Source: Turbatrix aceti
Lineage: Eukaryota > Nematoda > Chromadorea > Rhabditida > Panagrolaimidae
DNA length: 64,000 bases
NCBI GenBank assembly: GCA_963969345.1
Contig: OZ017768.1
Location: 6,658,718 to 6,722,717 of the forward strand
Direction of reading: 5' to 3'
Part shown: positions 10,017 through 26,800 of the stretch, one piece after another
Layout of the letters: each line of letters begins with the position of its first letter
Numbering within the stretch: position 1 is the first letter of the stretch
The notes under the pieces: generated by a model
Seen by the model: only the letters and a program-made list of their open reading frames with translations
Database searches by the model: none
Told to the model about the DNA's origin: nothing
Translations under genes and position numbers: made by a program

Positions 10017-13000
10017 ATGTCCGAAGACGAGAGGTTGTCGTCGGCATCACCGACGTCGACTATCCATGACGATTCTACTTTTCGCTCACCCAATATCAGT
10101 TCTCGAGGCCGCAAGCGGAAGCCTGTCTTTCACGATGACGGTTCTGAGGTATCCTACCTATCCTCAGTGAGTTCGGTAGGCTCTTGCACTTTTTTGAAGC
10201 TTCGGAAACCGGAATGGTTTTTTCAGCCCAAACGCGGTCGCCCGAGGGTTCCACCGCCGGCGAGAGGAGGTCGCGTCGTCCGGGGTGGCAGGGCTGCTCC
10301 GGGGGGTGACAAGCGACTGGCTAGCATCGGCGAGGACTCCCTCTTCAACCTCGTCAAGGCTGGCAAGAATTATGACGTGAGTTTCGTTTTTTTTAAATTT
10401 TTTTGGGGTGAATACGTTTTTTTTTTGTTTTTTTTAGCAAGCTTTGAACCGCTGGATCGAGGATTACGATAACCTGTCGGATAATGCGATCACCAAGCTG
10501 CAGCAACTCATCATTCACTCTTGTGGATGCCGCGGCGTGCTCACGACCGTTTTGCTCAATTCTGTCGACTACCCGTGAGTGCCTTTTTCCATTTTTGTGC
10601 CGGATGGCATGTTTATATATTTTAGGGAAATCATCCGACGAATGTCTGACGAGTTTGAAGACGACACCGCCGAATACCCAATTGTCCAGAGCGGAGCGGC
10701 ATGGCGGAAATTCCGGGCGAATTACGAGAATTTTCTAAAACTTCTCATTCACAAATGCCGATCGGGTATCATTTTTGACAACAAACTCATGGATTCCGTG
10801 ATCCAGATGCTCACTGGACTTGCCGATAGCCAGATTCGAGCTTTTAGGCATACGGCTACTTTTGCAGGTATTTTACCATTTTTATGTCTGATTTTGTGTT
10901 TTTACGTTTGCCTCGTTTTTTGCAGCGATGAAGATTTCAACCGCTCTCGTGGATCTTGTCGTTCAGCTTGTCAAGCTCAAGGAACAGACAACCCGTCAAA
11001 TCGAAACTGAAAAACAAAAGTTGAAGCAACGCAACTCAAACGAGCAACTCGAAGTACTTTTAATGACGAAACAGGAACTCGAGGAGAAAATTGGGGAAAT
11101 TGGCGACATGACGAGTTTCCTGTTTAAGTCGGTTTTTGTTCATAGGTACCGCGACGTCGTGCCTGATATCCGGTGCATCTGTATCACAGAATTGGGCAAC
11201 TGGATGAGGCAATATCCCCAGTTTTTCCTCGAGGACAGCTACCTGAAGTACGTCGGCTGGATGCTCTACGACAAGGTCGCCGATGTCCGTCTAAAGTGTA
11301 TGAACGCGCTTTTGCCGCTTTTCGAAGAAAATGAGCACGTGAGCAAACTCGAGCTGTTTTTGACCAAGTTCAAGGAACGTCTCGTCTCGTTGGTCATGGA
11401 TTCTGACACCGAGGTCGCCATCAAGACTTGTCAGCTGCTGACTGCTGTTTTTGAGTGGGTTTTTTTACTGTAAAAATTTTTAAATTTCGCGTCAAACGTG
11501 AAAATTTTTTTAGTGTCAAACGTTTTTTAAAAGTAAAAAAAAAGAAAATAATTTTCAAAATTTTTGCGTCAAACGTCTAAAAACATTTTTTTTAGTGCCA
11601 AACTTTTTTTTAACTGTAAAAATTTCTAATTCTTTTGCCAAATGCTAAAAAAAAATTTTTTGTCGAATTTAAAAAAATTGTCACATCAGTGCCTTTCGGG
11701 CTCTAAAAATGTTTGTCATAAAAAAATTGTAATAATGCAACTGCAAAAACGTTTTCAAAAACACATACAAATTTTTTTTATTGAAATAGTTTTTTTGAAG
11801 TCCGTATAAAATGGTTTTCAGGCATTTCCCCAACCTCCTGAATCCAGCGGACTGTGTACCCATCTACGAAGCGGTCTATTCATCCAACCGGGTTCTGGCA
11901 GTCGCAGCCGGCGAGTTTCTCAACTCCAAAGTCTTCCAAGGCACCGACGAAAACGACGAGCACCGTAACAAAATGCTGATCAGCGATTTGATCCTCTTTT
12001 TCGTCGAAGGCGAAGTCCACACCCACGCTACGTACCTGGTGGACGCGCTCATCGACACTTCACCGGTCGTCAAAGACTGGGCTACGATGGTTGAAATGCT
12101 GCTCTCCGACGAGTGCGATGAATACGAAAACCAACTCGTCGAGATTCTCACCTGTGCCGTGAGACAGGCGTCGACGGGAGATCCCCCCTGTGGCAGAACG
12201 GGTAAGAAGAGCGCGAAGGACACTCGGCAGATCCACGAAGACAGAACACAGATCTCGGAAGTGATGATCCCGGCACTTCCAAAACTCCTCGGTAGACATA
12301 TCGCCGATCGAGACAAAGTGGTCAATTTCACGTCGATCCCGCAATACTTTGTCCTGGAACTTTACCCGTCGGGCAGGATGATGAAGTACCTCGACGAGCT
12401 CGTTACCATCTTTGAACGCATCGTCGAACAATACTCAGACGACGAAATTCTCCACAACATAGCCGTCGCTTTTTCGTATTTCAAGTCGAATTTGGCGGTT
12501 CAGCAGCACACCGAAGCCCCGAGGAGCCAGTTGCTGGACAACTTGGCTATCCAGCTGAGAATCAGTCTGGAGCAATTTGCCGATGAAGGCCGCGTCGATG
12601 AAGAAGACGAGGCTGTCATTCTGAGCCAGTTCAGAAAGGTCAACGCTTTTGCTGCGTGAGTTTTTTTGTTTTAGTTATTTTCCAAATTATGGCCAGTTTT
12701 TTTTTTTGGAAATTTGTTTTTATGGTGCGGTGCGCGTTTCAGCACGGAAGACCTGAGAAGGACAGATCTGTGGGATCCGACACAGCATCTCATAAACAAC
12801 GCGAAACTCCTCTCAAACCCGCACATCTGCGAGCAGGCCATACTGTACCTCTTCCTAACGATCAGCTGGGACGTCAGGAGACTTGTCTGCGAGTCCGAAG
12901 CAAACGTCAATGTGAGTTGCTTGTTTTTGAACAGACTTGGAATTTTCGGTACCCGTCTAAATTCGGTAAATTAAAGTTTTTAGAACAAAAATGATACATT

Positions 13001-14188
13001 TTTCTTGGTTTTTACATTTTACAATTTACATTTTGGGTTTTTTTTGGTTTTTGGGTACGCAAAACCCAGGATTTCGGTTACTCGATCCGAAAATCCGACA
13101 ACACTTATTTTAAACCACTGTTTACCATTTGGTTTGATTTAGGACGCAGTGAAGAAGCTTAAAAAGCGCCGAGACCAATTCCTAAACTGCGTCAAAGGCG
13201 TCATCGCGACAGGTGCCACAGGCGTCGAAAATGCCTTCCTCTGCCTCTGTGATCTGCTGGTTTTGTTGAACTGGAAGCTCTCTGCGGATCTTTCTGCCGC
13301 AAAAGACCTCGAAATCAACCTCAACAAAGATCTCACAAACAAACTCACGACTTTTGTTTTGGATAACGTTTTTGTCAACGAAGAAAACGATACTTGTAAG
13401 TTTTTTTATGCATTTTTACATTTTTTTGTGTTGTGTTTGCAGTGGCTCAAATGGACCAACACGCGCAGATCGAGCTGATGGCCAAGCGCCGGAATTTGCT
13501 CGCTCAGTTTTGCAAACTCATCATGCACGGAGTTTTGCCGATCAAAGACGCCGCGCTCGTTCTCAAGTATTACGTCAAGTTTTATACCGACTTTGGCGAT
13601 ATTCTGAAGACGCTGCTCGTCAAGTGTCGGGAGTTGGACCGGATTGCGACGGCACGAGCTGTTTCCCGGGCTCTCATCGACGCGTTCGAAGACCTGAGAA
13701 CGACGAGTCCCGGCGGCGTCGTCAATCCCGTCGACGAGTCGTTTATCGCTATCCGGGATCTCGCAAAGAGATTTGCCGTGTCCTTCGGGTCAGATGCCGT
13801 CAAAAACCGGGATGCCATGGCTACGATTCACAAATTTGGCATCCTGCATGCCATACAAAATACCGCACAGAATGCGAGGGGTCGCGGACGAACAGTCAAC
13901 AAGTCAACCGCCGTCGCGTACCTCGAAGTGCTCATGGAATTCTCGCCGAGACTCATTCGACAGGACAAAGCGGCGGTTTTGAGATACCTCGAACGCCACT
14001 GCCCGGCGACGCCTGAACAAATTGCCAGCGACGACGTCTGGCAACCCTACTTGTTGTACAGAAATTCGCTGCAGGAGAAGGGCCTTCAACCGAGCGCGCC
14101 AAGCGTCGCTGCCGGGAATAAGAGAAGACGCGTCGATCTGACTCCCACGCCTTCCGAGGTCGGAACGATCTCCGTCGCTGGCGACTGA
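10017..14188 (+). CDS. scc-3: Cohesin subunit SA/STAG (SCC3), 9 exons
   Basis: Binds the kleisin and DNA in cohesin and is needed for sister-chromatid cohesion and loop formation in the nucleus. Exons: 10017-10166, 10227-10376, 10438-10574, 10626-10867, 10926-11454, 11822-12655, 12743-12911, 13143-13395 and 13443-14188; sum 3210 nt, 1069 aa. The N-terminus is basic and of low complexity (RGRPRVPPPARGGRVVRGGR). The HEAT-repeat body contains FRHTATFAAMKISTALVD (human TFAAMKLMTALVD), then the stromalin conservative domain with FVHRYRDVVPDIRCICITEL and YLKYVGWMLYDKVADVR, then SSNRVLAVAAGEFL. The C-terminus carries a short basic patch NKRRRVD. Intron 1 (60 nt) is in frame with no stop, so its retention would add 20 residues; its GTGAGT/TTTTTTCAG ends favour splicing. 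An AATAAA lies at 14666-14671. Shorter than vertebrate STAGs (about 1230-1260 aa). Confidence 0.94.
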
Positions 14189-15614
14189 CCGCTGAAATTC
14201 TCATTTCAAGTTTTTTCAAAGCTCTCTGACAAGTTCGAAGCATCTGGCTGCCCTTTTTCCTTTTTTTTGGGGGAGAAAGGGACGTGCACGCATTTTTTCT
14301 TGCTTCGTCCTTGCCGGATGGCTGATCACACCGGGTTCACAAATTGCTGATTTTACAACAAAGACAAAAACATTCATCCATTTTCGCCGTCGACTTATTT
14401 TATTTATTTTTATTTGTTTCAACAACTCACAACTTTTTGTACTGCTGTTATAGTTTTTTTTTGTTTTTTTTCTGAATCTTTGCACCACTGCACATCATGC
14501 TTGTACATTGTTCTACAACCAACCAACCACTTTTGTTATGGGTTGGTGGTGGTTTTATTTTATTTTAATCGCAAGCGGTGTCTCGACATGATTGATGCCT
14601 ACCAAATCCAATCGGCCAGCTCGTTTTTTTTGATACTTTGTACCTCCTTGCTTTGTCGATAACTTAATAAAGTTGATTCGATTTAAATGGAAAATTTGGG
14701 GCTTAGAAAGGATGAAACCGGTCAAAAAATGGGGCTGTCGAAAATTTTGGTTCTGAATTCGAACCGCTTGGTAAATTTTTAGAAAAAAATTGTTTGCATC
14801 ATTTTGGGGTCATTTTTGCAGTTTGAATAAATTTTGTATACTAAAAACAAATTTTGGTTCACAATAATCAAAATACTTGTAAAAATAAATAAAAAAAATT
14901 TTGTTAAGAATTTCGAATTCAAAATCAAAAATTTTAAAAAATGCAAAAAAAAATTTAAAATGCGAAGTGTTTTTCGAATTCAACAACAAAGAAAATTTTT
15001 TTTTTCGAATTCAGAATTTAAAAAAAATTTCTGTTTGAACATTTATTTTGTGCGTTTTATTTTAAAATAAAACGTTTTTTATTTGCACAAATTTGAAAAA
15101 AATATCTTAGAATTTTTCAACCGGTCAAAAAAAGCTAAAAAAAAATCGAAAACCGGGATTTTTTGAAAAATCCAAAAACAGGGATTTTGCGCATTTTATA
15201 TTGATCGATCTCCCCGAAGCAATTGCATCCGCTCAAAAACACCTCAAAAAACAGATTGTGAGTTTGTTCATTTTTCTTTGCTCTTCTTGGTGGTGATTAC
15301 AATATGTGATAAAGTACAACAAAGGCGGTACTGTGAATGGGTGGGAAGCGGATGGGCAAAGGGAGAGGAGAGGATGATGATGACGGATAAGAGTGAGTAT
15401 GTTGAGCGGACAGGCGCCGTCTTGTGTGGGTGGTGGGTGTGTACCGGTGCAGAATGCAGCACAACGACCGACATAAGTGTCTCGACCAGCGCAGGACCAT
15501 ATTGTAAGTAATAATTTGTGTATTTGGTGGCACGCCTATCATCTATCTGCAAAAAATCCGGGGTTTGTTTTTTACCTTTCCGGAACTTGCAAAAACAATG
15601 CGACTCACCTGTGC
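14189..15614. other. 3' flanks of the STAG and PAK genes, AT-rich
   Basis: Convergent 3' regions. STAG poly(A) signal AATAAA at 14666-14671, 478 nt after its stop. From 14700 to 15250 the DNA is A/T homopolymer-rich without open frames of interest. Confidence 0.5.
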
Positions 15615-18951
<3,337 letters not shown>

Positions 18952-21900
18952 CGCCGAGCAGCAGCGTTGGAACGGGATGTGCTCGCTTTGCTCTCTTTTT
19001 CACTCCGACCGACCGCGATGACGGCTCTTCATCGACGTGCAAAATATGCGTGCCTGGTCACTGCAAGAAAGAAAAGGACGTTTATTTGTGGGCACCGTAA
19101 ATTATGCAAGTGCCTCATCAAGCAGCGGGAAGAGGCACGCGTCTGACCGGATGATCACGACTCGTTCGTCAGGGGGGAAAAATGAGGAAAATCAGACAAA
19201 GGAACCAACAGAGGCGACATGCGACGTCGCAACAATGACAGAAGCCATAAAATCATCCATCTGGAGTGTAAAAACTCCGCAGATGCCGTAGGCAACGTGT
19301 GACGCATGTCCGGAGCTCAAAAACACGAAAAAAAAGTATAATAAATAATTGACGCTTTTAATTTAAAAATAACTGCCAAGGTGACTAAAAAAAACGAATA
19401 AAAGAACCACATGAGCAAAAATTAGTAATATGTATCAACTAAAAAATTATTTAGTCAGTTGCACCTTCATATCCGCCCTCCCCTCCCTTCGACACATCCG
19501 CGAGAGAAAGCAGGCAGCCGGGGTGTTCGCGTCAAAAAACCCCTTGCGTCCGTTCGCCTCCCGTCACTCGCCGACCGAGTGCAACACTTGCCTATCCTAT
19601 CCTGTCCGCCCGGATGAATCACTTCTCCCCCTTTACAACAACGTAATCAGTCGTCGTCAGGTACAAGCGTCAAAAAAAGAGCTGAAGCAGCAGTCACAAC
19701 CCCAATCTCGCGAGAGTGTCGAAGAACAAAAAAACATCTTTGACACGAAAAATTTTTTTGTGTTGTAGAAATCAATTAATTATTAAATTAATTGTTTCGT
19801 GCGCACGTCACAGGTGATCAAAACGCCACGGAGACCAGTCAGTCCAGGTGGACTGGACTGAACGGTGCTCCCGACAAAACCCAACCCCGGGAGTTGCTGG
19901 GGCTAATCGATATCAAATGACGCCAACTGCCTGGTTCGGTGAACTAAAAGACGCAACATGCACGACGACGACCGCGATCAAGCGAAACAATGACAACAAC
20001 GATGACATCGCGCACGCGTGAGTGGCAATCATTACATTGCATTACCGATGCCACTGCTGTCTCCTGCCCTGTCCGCACCGTTATTACACCGCTCCGTCAT
20101 CCATCGCATCCGCTCAATGTCACCCAAGCACCCGAGTCACCCAACTGGAGGGGTGAAAAATAAAAAGATTCGACTGATCGATCGATCAATTGATTGCCCC
20201 CCTCCCCCCTAGACTGCCAAAAATCAACCCCCAAAAAAACCGTTTATACAGTTACAGGTGCTGCTGTCTGTGTGATTCAATCACAATCACCGGTCGACTC
20301 GCTCGCTCGCTCGCTCCACAGGTCCGACTTCCTTCTTAACTCGACATTAATTTTTTGCTGCCCAATGACAAACAATATCGACGACATTGAGAATGTTGAT
20401 TTTTTTTTCTTTCAAGAGCCTTGGTGCGAAAAAATTGCGTACTTTTCTGCGCCTGCTCCTGCGCGATGGATGGAGGGGGAGGAACCGCCGAGAACGGACC
20501 CAGCGGGTGGCAAAGCAAGCAAAGCAAAAGCGACCCCGCGTGCCGCTAAAGCCACGTGGGGCACGTTGACGCACGCTTACCGCACGTGAGCGTGAGCGTC
20601 AACAGGCAAAATCATGGCAGCCCCAGGGGGAAAAGAAAAGTAAACAAGACAAGACAAGAAAAACATTTAGCCCTGGGTTCCAAGGTGTTCCCAGGACTGA
20701 AAGGTGCCCACAGCCGTCCAATAGCAACAAAAACATGCTGGCGTTGTCTGTCTTCCCACTCATTACTCACTGCACTGCTTCCTTTCTTACCGCATGATTT
20801 TTGAGTTGTGTCAGTTACACGGAAGCTCGCTGGCTGACTGCTACGCGCAGTGAACCTTCTTCCTTCTTCCGGCAACCCCCAAATTACATACATACATACT
20901 TACCGCCGGTCGACCGCGGTGGCTTCATGCATTCTCACACATCAACCAACGTCCAAAAAAAACAAGCGGATGCCCCGAAAAAAGCTTAAATCGAAGAAGA
21001 AAAAGAAAAAGTGGAAAAATAAGCGCGGCCACCCAGAACTTCTTAAAAGAAGGGGGTGTTGGTGTTGGTGACCAACATGGTGACATACACCCAAACAAAC
21101 AAACAACCATCCAAACAAACAATTCCATCCCATCTCCTCCGCCGAGTTAAGCCCAGCTCACTTTCCCTGTCATCGCGCCAACCCCGAAACCCCGGATGAG
21201 TCGCTGCAGCCAGCGAACAGCCAGCGAGTTCAGCGACCGACTCATTGGGGGTGTCCGAAACAAAGGAAACGGCGCAATTGGCACGCGAGTGGTTAGTGAT
21301 TGACCCTGGGCTGTGGGTGGCACTCAAAGCGAACACGTCGTTCGTTCCGGGCGGCGGGAAGAGGAAGAAGAAGCAAATGGGGTGAAAGCGTTCTACAGCG
21401 TTCGACAACCAACCCCGGCAGGCGCCTGTTTAATCGCCGCCTTGCGCCAGGCCAGACCTGGCAAGGTTGGTTGGTTGTCGGTAGCCGACACCCCTACCCC
21501 TTTTCCTTCCTTCCCCCTCCGGCTAGCTATGCGCTGGCCGGAGGATTTGACCACTGACTTACTTACATAACTCGCAGCTTACCTACTTAGCACTAAATGA
21601 ATCAGTCAGTCAGTCGTGTCCTGTCCTGTCCTCCCCTGAGGCTCACTTGCCCGGTGACGACGATCACAATTCAATCCAATCCAATCCGATCGTGTCCTCC
21701 GACAGCAGCCAGCCGGCTGACTGACTGAGTGACCGGCGCGGTGGTCACTTATCCGGTGCTGAGGTGCCCCGAGCTCACAGCTCAGCCAGAGTGCGCAAAA
21801 AACGACTATCCCATAGCACTGCACTGCTCTGTTGTGTGTGTTTTTTTTTGTTTCATTTGTTCGTTCGAAGCTGTCGATTTCGACGGCTACGACGGAACAG

Positions 21901-24900
21901 GAGACAAAAAAAACAACAACGAAGAGAGGGAGTTCCTATTCATTCACAGCCGGTTCGTTAACCACGGAAAAAAAAAGTTATCCACGCTTCGCTACCTTTA
22001 TTTTTCGTTCGTTCGTTTCGAACCAGCACCAGCGATTGACTTTAAAAAAAGATGTCTGGATTTTGAACACAAAAAAAGTTATTCGTATCCGGAAGCATTG
22101 CAAACTTTTTTGAACTTGATTTTTCGCGTCGAACAAAAAACAAAAAAAATCAAAATTTTTGACAGCTTTCGCTCAAAATTTAAAAAAAAATCAAGCAAAC
22201 ACCTGCGTGGAAAAACGGAGGTGCTGTTCGAAAATTAATTAGTAAAAATTTTTGGCTGCAAAATCCACGGGATGAGCAAATAGAGGGGTTCGTTTCGACC
22301 AAAATAAGACAAATTGCCGTGCCGGACGGCGCCTCAAGCACGAGCCCTAGCTGACCGCTTGCCAGCCCCCGCAGAGCCACTAATCACCTGGCAGGTCATT
22401 AAAGTGCACAAACGGCTTGCTTGGCATGCTGTTTGACGTGATTGGACAGCCTCGCTTGATTGACTGATAGCACGGGCTTGCTGTCGATCAAGCAAGCCTG
22501 CCAAGCTCTGGGGTGGTGTCGGAACTTATCCAGGTGAGGCAGGGGGGGGGGTATAAAAACCACAGGTGAATAACAATTAACAACAAACCGGGGCCAATCG
22601 ATTGGGCCCTGTTGTCCATGACCCAATCGACGTAATCTCGGTCGTGGTCTATTATCTCCACTCTCGACGACGTACAGATATTGTACCCTAGCCTCTACCT
22701 GTCCTGAGCCAAGCGCAAATCCCCCTCCTCATCACCATCGTGTGCAAGTTCAAGTAGGGGGTGTGTGGTGAGCAAGCGTCAACTGTTGGGCCCGTGTGCT
22801 GTACGTACAACAAACCAACCAACCACCCTGGCTGTATGTAAGACTGTCGGTAAACACACACACGAGCAAAGCATTCAGAACCTAAGGTATATGCTTTTTA
22901 CCGGGTGAAGCAGATAACACCGTGCTGATTGCTGTAAAGTGTCGTTCTTTCAAAAACAGCGTGTTCTGTTCTGAGTCTGTCTCAAATCCCGAGAGGGCAT
23001 GAACCCCAAAAATGGACTGACAATCAAAAAACCAAACTACATCATCCAAAAAAAAGGCAGGGAGATCCTGACCTGTCAGGGAGACTCAAAAAAAGCAAAA
23101 AAAAAAAAACGCCGCCACCAAAATAACCAACCCAAATTGGATAACATAACAGGGGAGCCAGCCGCGTGTCAGATGACAGACAGCATGCATGCAGCATCTC
23201 CACCCGCTGCCCAGAAGCCAGCCGAGATTACGTAAAATGAATGCAGGGTCGTCGTCGTTGCCGTCGTCGGTGGCACCGTCCGACACAGAGCCCCTTTCCA
23301 AATTACACTCAACCGACCCAAACACCAACCAACCATCCTGGTTCCCTTTGGCACAAAGTCTTCCGCGTCAGACAAACGACTGCCAAGAGAACGAACAAAA
23401 AACCAAAAAACGCCTCTCTCGGGCAAGGGCGTGTTGCACTGCAGGCCCCAAACTCACATCAGCGGTTGGTTTGGGCCTGCAGAAGAAAAGAGCAAATGCA
23501 GTGCGCAGTAGCAGAAGTCAAGTGAGTACGGGAGTCGAAGAAACAGCAGCCAGATCGTCCCCCGGGATCTGTGTCATAGCTGATGTCAACAGTCGCCTGC
23601 AGGCCGCCGCCGGAGGCAACTAGCTACTCTGACGTCGTCGTTGGCCGAAACTAAATATCTACTTTCAAACAAAGTCAAAAATAAAAAAAAAGAAGAAAGT
23701 TGGAGCGTCCTTTGACCCGACCGGAATGGCACAAAAAGTCCTATCAAAATTTTAGCCCCTTAAAACCCCAAAAAAACTCAATTTTACCCCAAAAACAGAA
23801 AAATTCCTGGAGAAATACGTATTTTTGAAACCAAAGCAGCTCCGGGATAACCCTTCGCCTAATTCGCCGTGTGAAGAAACAGAAACAGAAATAAACGCGC
23901 AGCAGTCGGCACACGTCAGCGCCAGCGACAGCGACAGCACAAATTGATCGACAACCCACTCGAAGCGTCAGTCAGTAAGTGTCCGTGTCCGCGGTAGGAG
24001 CAAGTGATTGCGTGTTGATTGCTGGCTGGTTGTGGAGAAGAAAAGAGAACAACCTGGCGTTCACCCGGGGGGAGAATGCGCCGCGCGCCGCTAGCGACGC
24101 TGAAGAACGACGATCGTCGACGCGGTTATCTTATCACGAACTCTTTCTTCCTACCTTCCTTCCTTCATTCTTTCATTCAACAGGCACCAATCCGTCTGCG
24201 CAGCCCCGTTTACATTGTCTCAAAAAATGAAAATTCAACAAAAAATAAAAAAAATACATAAACGCCGAAAGTGTGCATGCTCATATTTGTAGATAAATCG
24301 TCAAAAAAAATTTTTGCGAAGAAAAAAAACTGCACTAAAAAATTTACGCATCGGCCACGGCTGAATGTTGGTCAAGCACACGCAAGGCAAGGTAGCCTGC
24401 CTGCCTGGGCTGGCCTGCAGACCATGATGATGCATCGATTCCCCATCACGTAAAAAGAAATGGGAAGCATGAATACCCAAACATCTGCGAGCCGGGACGT
24501 TTGCCAACATTCGACGGTTGTTTTCTCCTTCGATCGCGCCCAGCATCGTAAAAAACTGTGCAGTCGGGTACCCGACACAAAAACTGAAGTTTACGGCAAA
24601 GCTGTTTTCAAATTCAATCATTTTGTATATCAAAAAGGTCAAAAAGTCAATTGAAAGACTCCTGAAGCGAAAATATGGTCTTATAGAAAGTTTTTAGGAT
24701 TTTTTACCTTCATGATCATTTTTTGGGGTTTTCGAATACATGAACATGAATTTTTTTGTACCCGGACCCAAAAACCCAACCGGACTCCTATTTGGGAAAC
24801 TTTCAGGTACCCGACCCGAAAACACTGCAATTTCGGGTCGACGTCACTAAAAAAAAGGCAGAGCTTCTTTGTGATGGTTTTTGTCATGATTAACCCAGAC

Positions 24901-26800
24901 TGACAATGAGTAAATCCTACCGCAGTACGCTACTTGCTACCTGCTGATTCCCCGGATGACGCACACTTCAGGTAGATAGGTACAAGATCTCCGACTTGCT
25001 CCTAGACTTCAAAGAACAGCCTGCAAGACCTGGATTGTGTGCTGACGAGGGAGAGGCCACGTGAAGGCTGTAAAGCATGTAAGCACTCGAGATGCCGACG
25101 AGATTTAACTCGCCGGGAGTCAAAAAAAGCCGCGACCCGACCGAGGGTAAAAACATGAGAGAAAAAAGCTTTGGAGTCGCCGGCTGCACGATAACACTGA
25201 CACGTCGAGTGTTTGCGGATGTTTGGGACACGGCGAAGAGGCTGGAGTCTGCTGAGCTCTGCTCTGTCGCCGAGGAGGAGGAGTGAAGCGACGTGACCGG
25301 AGGCAATCACCTCCAAAATTGCTCCCAATCAGACAGACGGAAGACGCGTTTCTGTCAGACCGTCAAAAAAGCAGCCAGATCGTGTGAATGAGCATGGTGA
25401 TACGCTCACTCGACTTCAGAGCGGTGAAAGGAGCGAGTGAGTGGTCCGAGGAGGAGAAAGAGCGTGAATCATGATTCATGACAATTCATTCAACCATGGA
25501 CAGGGCACTCGTAGGACAAAATGGTCCTATTCGGTCGAAAAATCGCCAAAAAGGATGCCGGAAACGACAAATTACGATACAACACCCAAAAATACATATA
25601 TTTACGATCCGGAATTGGCTAACATCTTCGGCAGCGCCTACGACACTTTTTTTTCCATCGTAAACCGGCCAAATGTGAAAACAGCCAATTGCCAACAAAA
25701 AACAAGTGGAGCCACTTCATCCAAAAATAAATAAAAAAAAAGTTGAGTCCAAGGTAATTTTCAACAAAAAACGGTCGCGACTCAAAAAGTGACTTGTTTG
25801 GCAAAAAAAAAGAATGAGGCTATTTTTACGAGTTTTTGGAGTGAAAAAGAAGTTATCAAACGTAAAACGTCGAAAAAGCATCTAGAAAAGCAAAAAAAGG
25901 GCGTTGACCGAAAAAAAATCATGATAAAATGAAGCTGTGGTAGTAAAAATAGAAATGACACGACAACAGGTAAAAAAAATAGTCCGTTTAGTCCTGCCCA
26001 ACTCGGTCACGTCAAAAAAGTAGGGCTCTCCTGATTCGAGATCAATCAAAAATAAATCAGGAAAGATCCCCACAAAAAAAGAGTCAAGCAAAAATTTCCT
26101 ATTACAAAGATTCCTTTCTTTGCGCCGACGAACAAACGAACAAGCAAAGCAGACAAACCAGCGAAGAAAACAAAAACGACGCCATCGATCGATCCATCCA
26201 TCCATCGCAAGCGGTGACGCGCGCCGACTCGGAGGAGCTAGCTGCTTGCTGTTTGCTGCACAGGACAGGACAGGTCGGGTCGCTGACCACGGTCGGCATT
26301 TAGCGTGATCGATCAATTCTCCACCAGCACGTCATACAGCAATCAGGAAACCCCAAACAGATTATACAGATGCTTACAAATATAATTCACTGACGCTATA
26401 GCGTTTTTCAAGGCTAGAAAGATCAAAAAACGCCTTCAAAAAGCGATCGCAGCTACAAAAAACGTTCATGTGAACATGACCCCGAATGTGTGCGCTTTTT
26501 TGATCCTCCCGACGCGAAAAAAAGAACAAAGCAAAAACTCGTTGTGAATTTTGGCGTCTTTCTTTGACGAGTGCGATTTGCGCTTGTTGTGCAATTCTCT
26601 AATTTTTGAATTTTTGGATTTCTTTTTGAAATTTTGATCTTTTTTGTTATTTCATTTGGACGAGGATCGTGTGGAGAGCGTGACGCGCGTGCATTTGCAC
26701 TTGACCGGTGTGCAACGAACGTTTTCAGCGCCTCGAACTCGGGTGATCTCAGCAGCGTCGTTTGTTTTTTTCTTCCTACGAAAAATACTGGTCAGAAAAA
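18952..26800. other. Gene-poor 7.8-kb region between pak-1 and ama-1
   Basis: Separates two divergent genes. I find no exon chain, tRNA or snRNA on either strand. It contains many short direct repeats: CTCGCTCGCTCGCTC (about 20298), CAAACAAACAAAC (about 21093-21110), CAGTCAGTCAGTC and CCTGTCCTGTCC (about 21605-21630), CAATCCAATCCAATCC (about 21671-21686) and GCATGCATGC (about 23183). A TATAAA preceded by a G-run lies at 22550-22557. Homopolymer A-runs dominate the rest. It may hold upstream promoters or 5' non-coding exons of either gene; nothing in the sequence proves this. Confidence 0.45.

Noticed and set aside
19430..19768. 112-aa open frame in the gene desert
   Set aside because: No exon partners, low-complexity Gln/Ser/Lys content and no family pattern.
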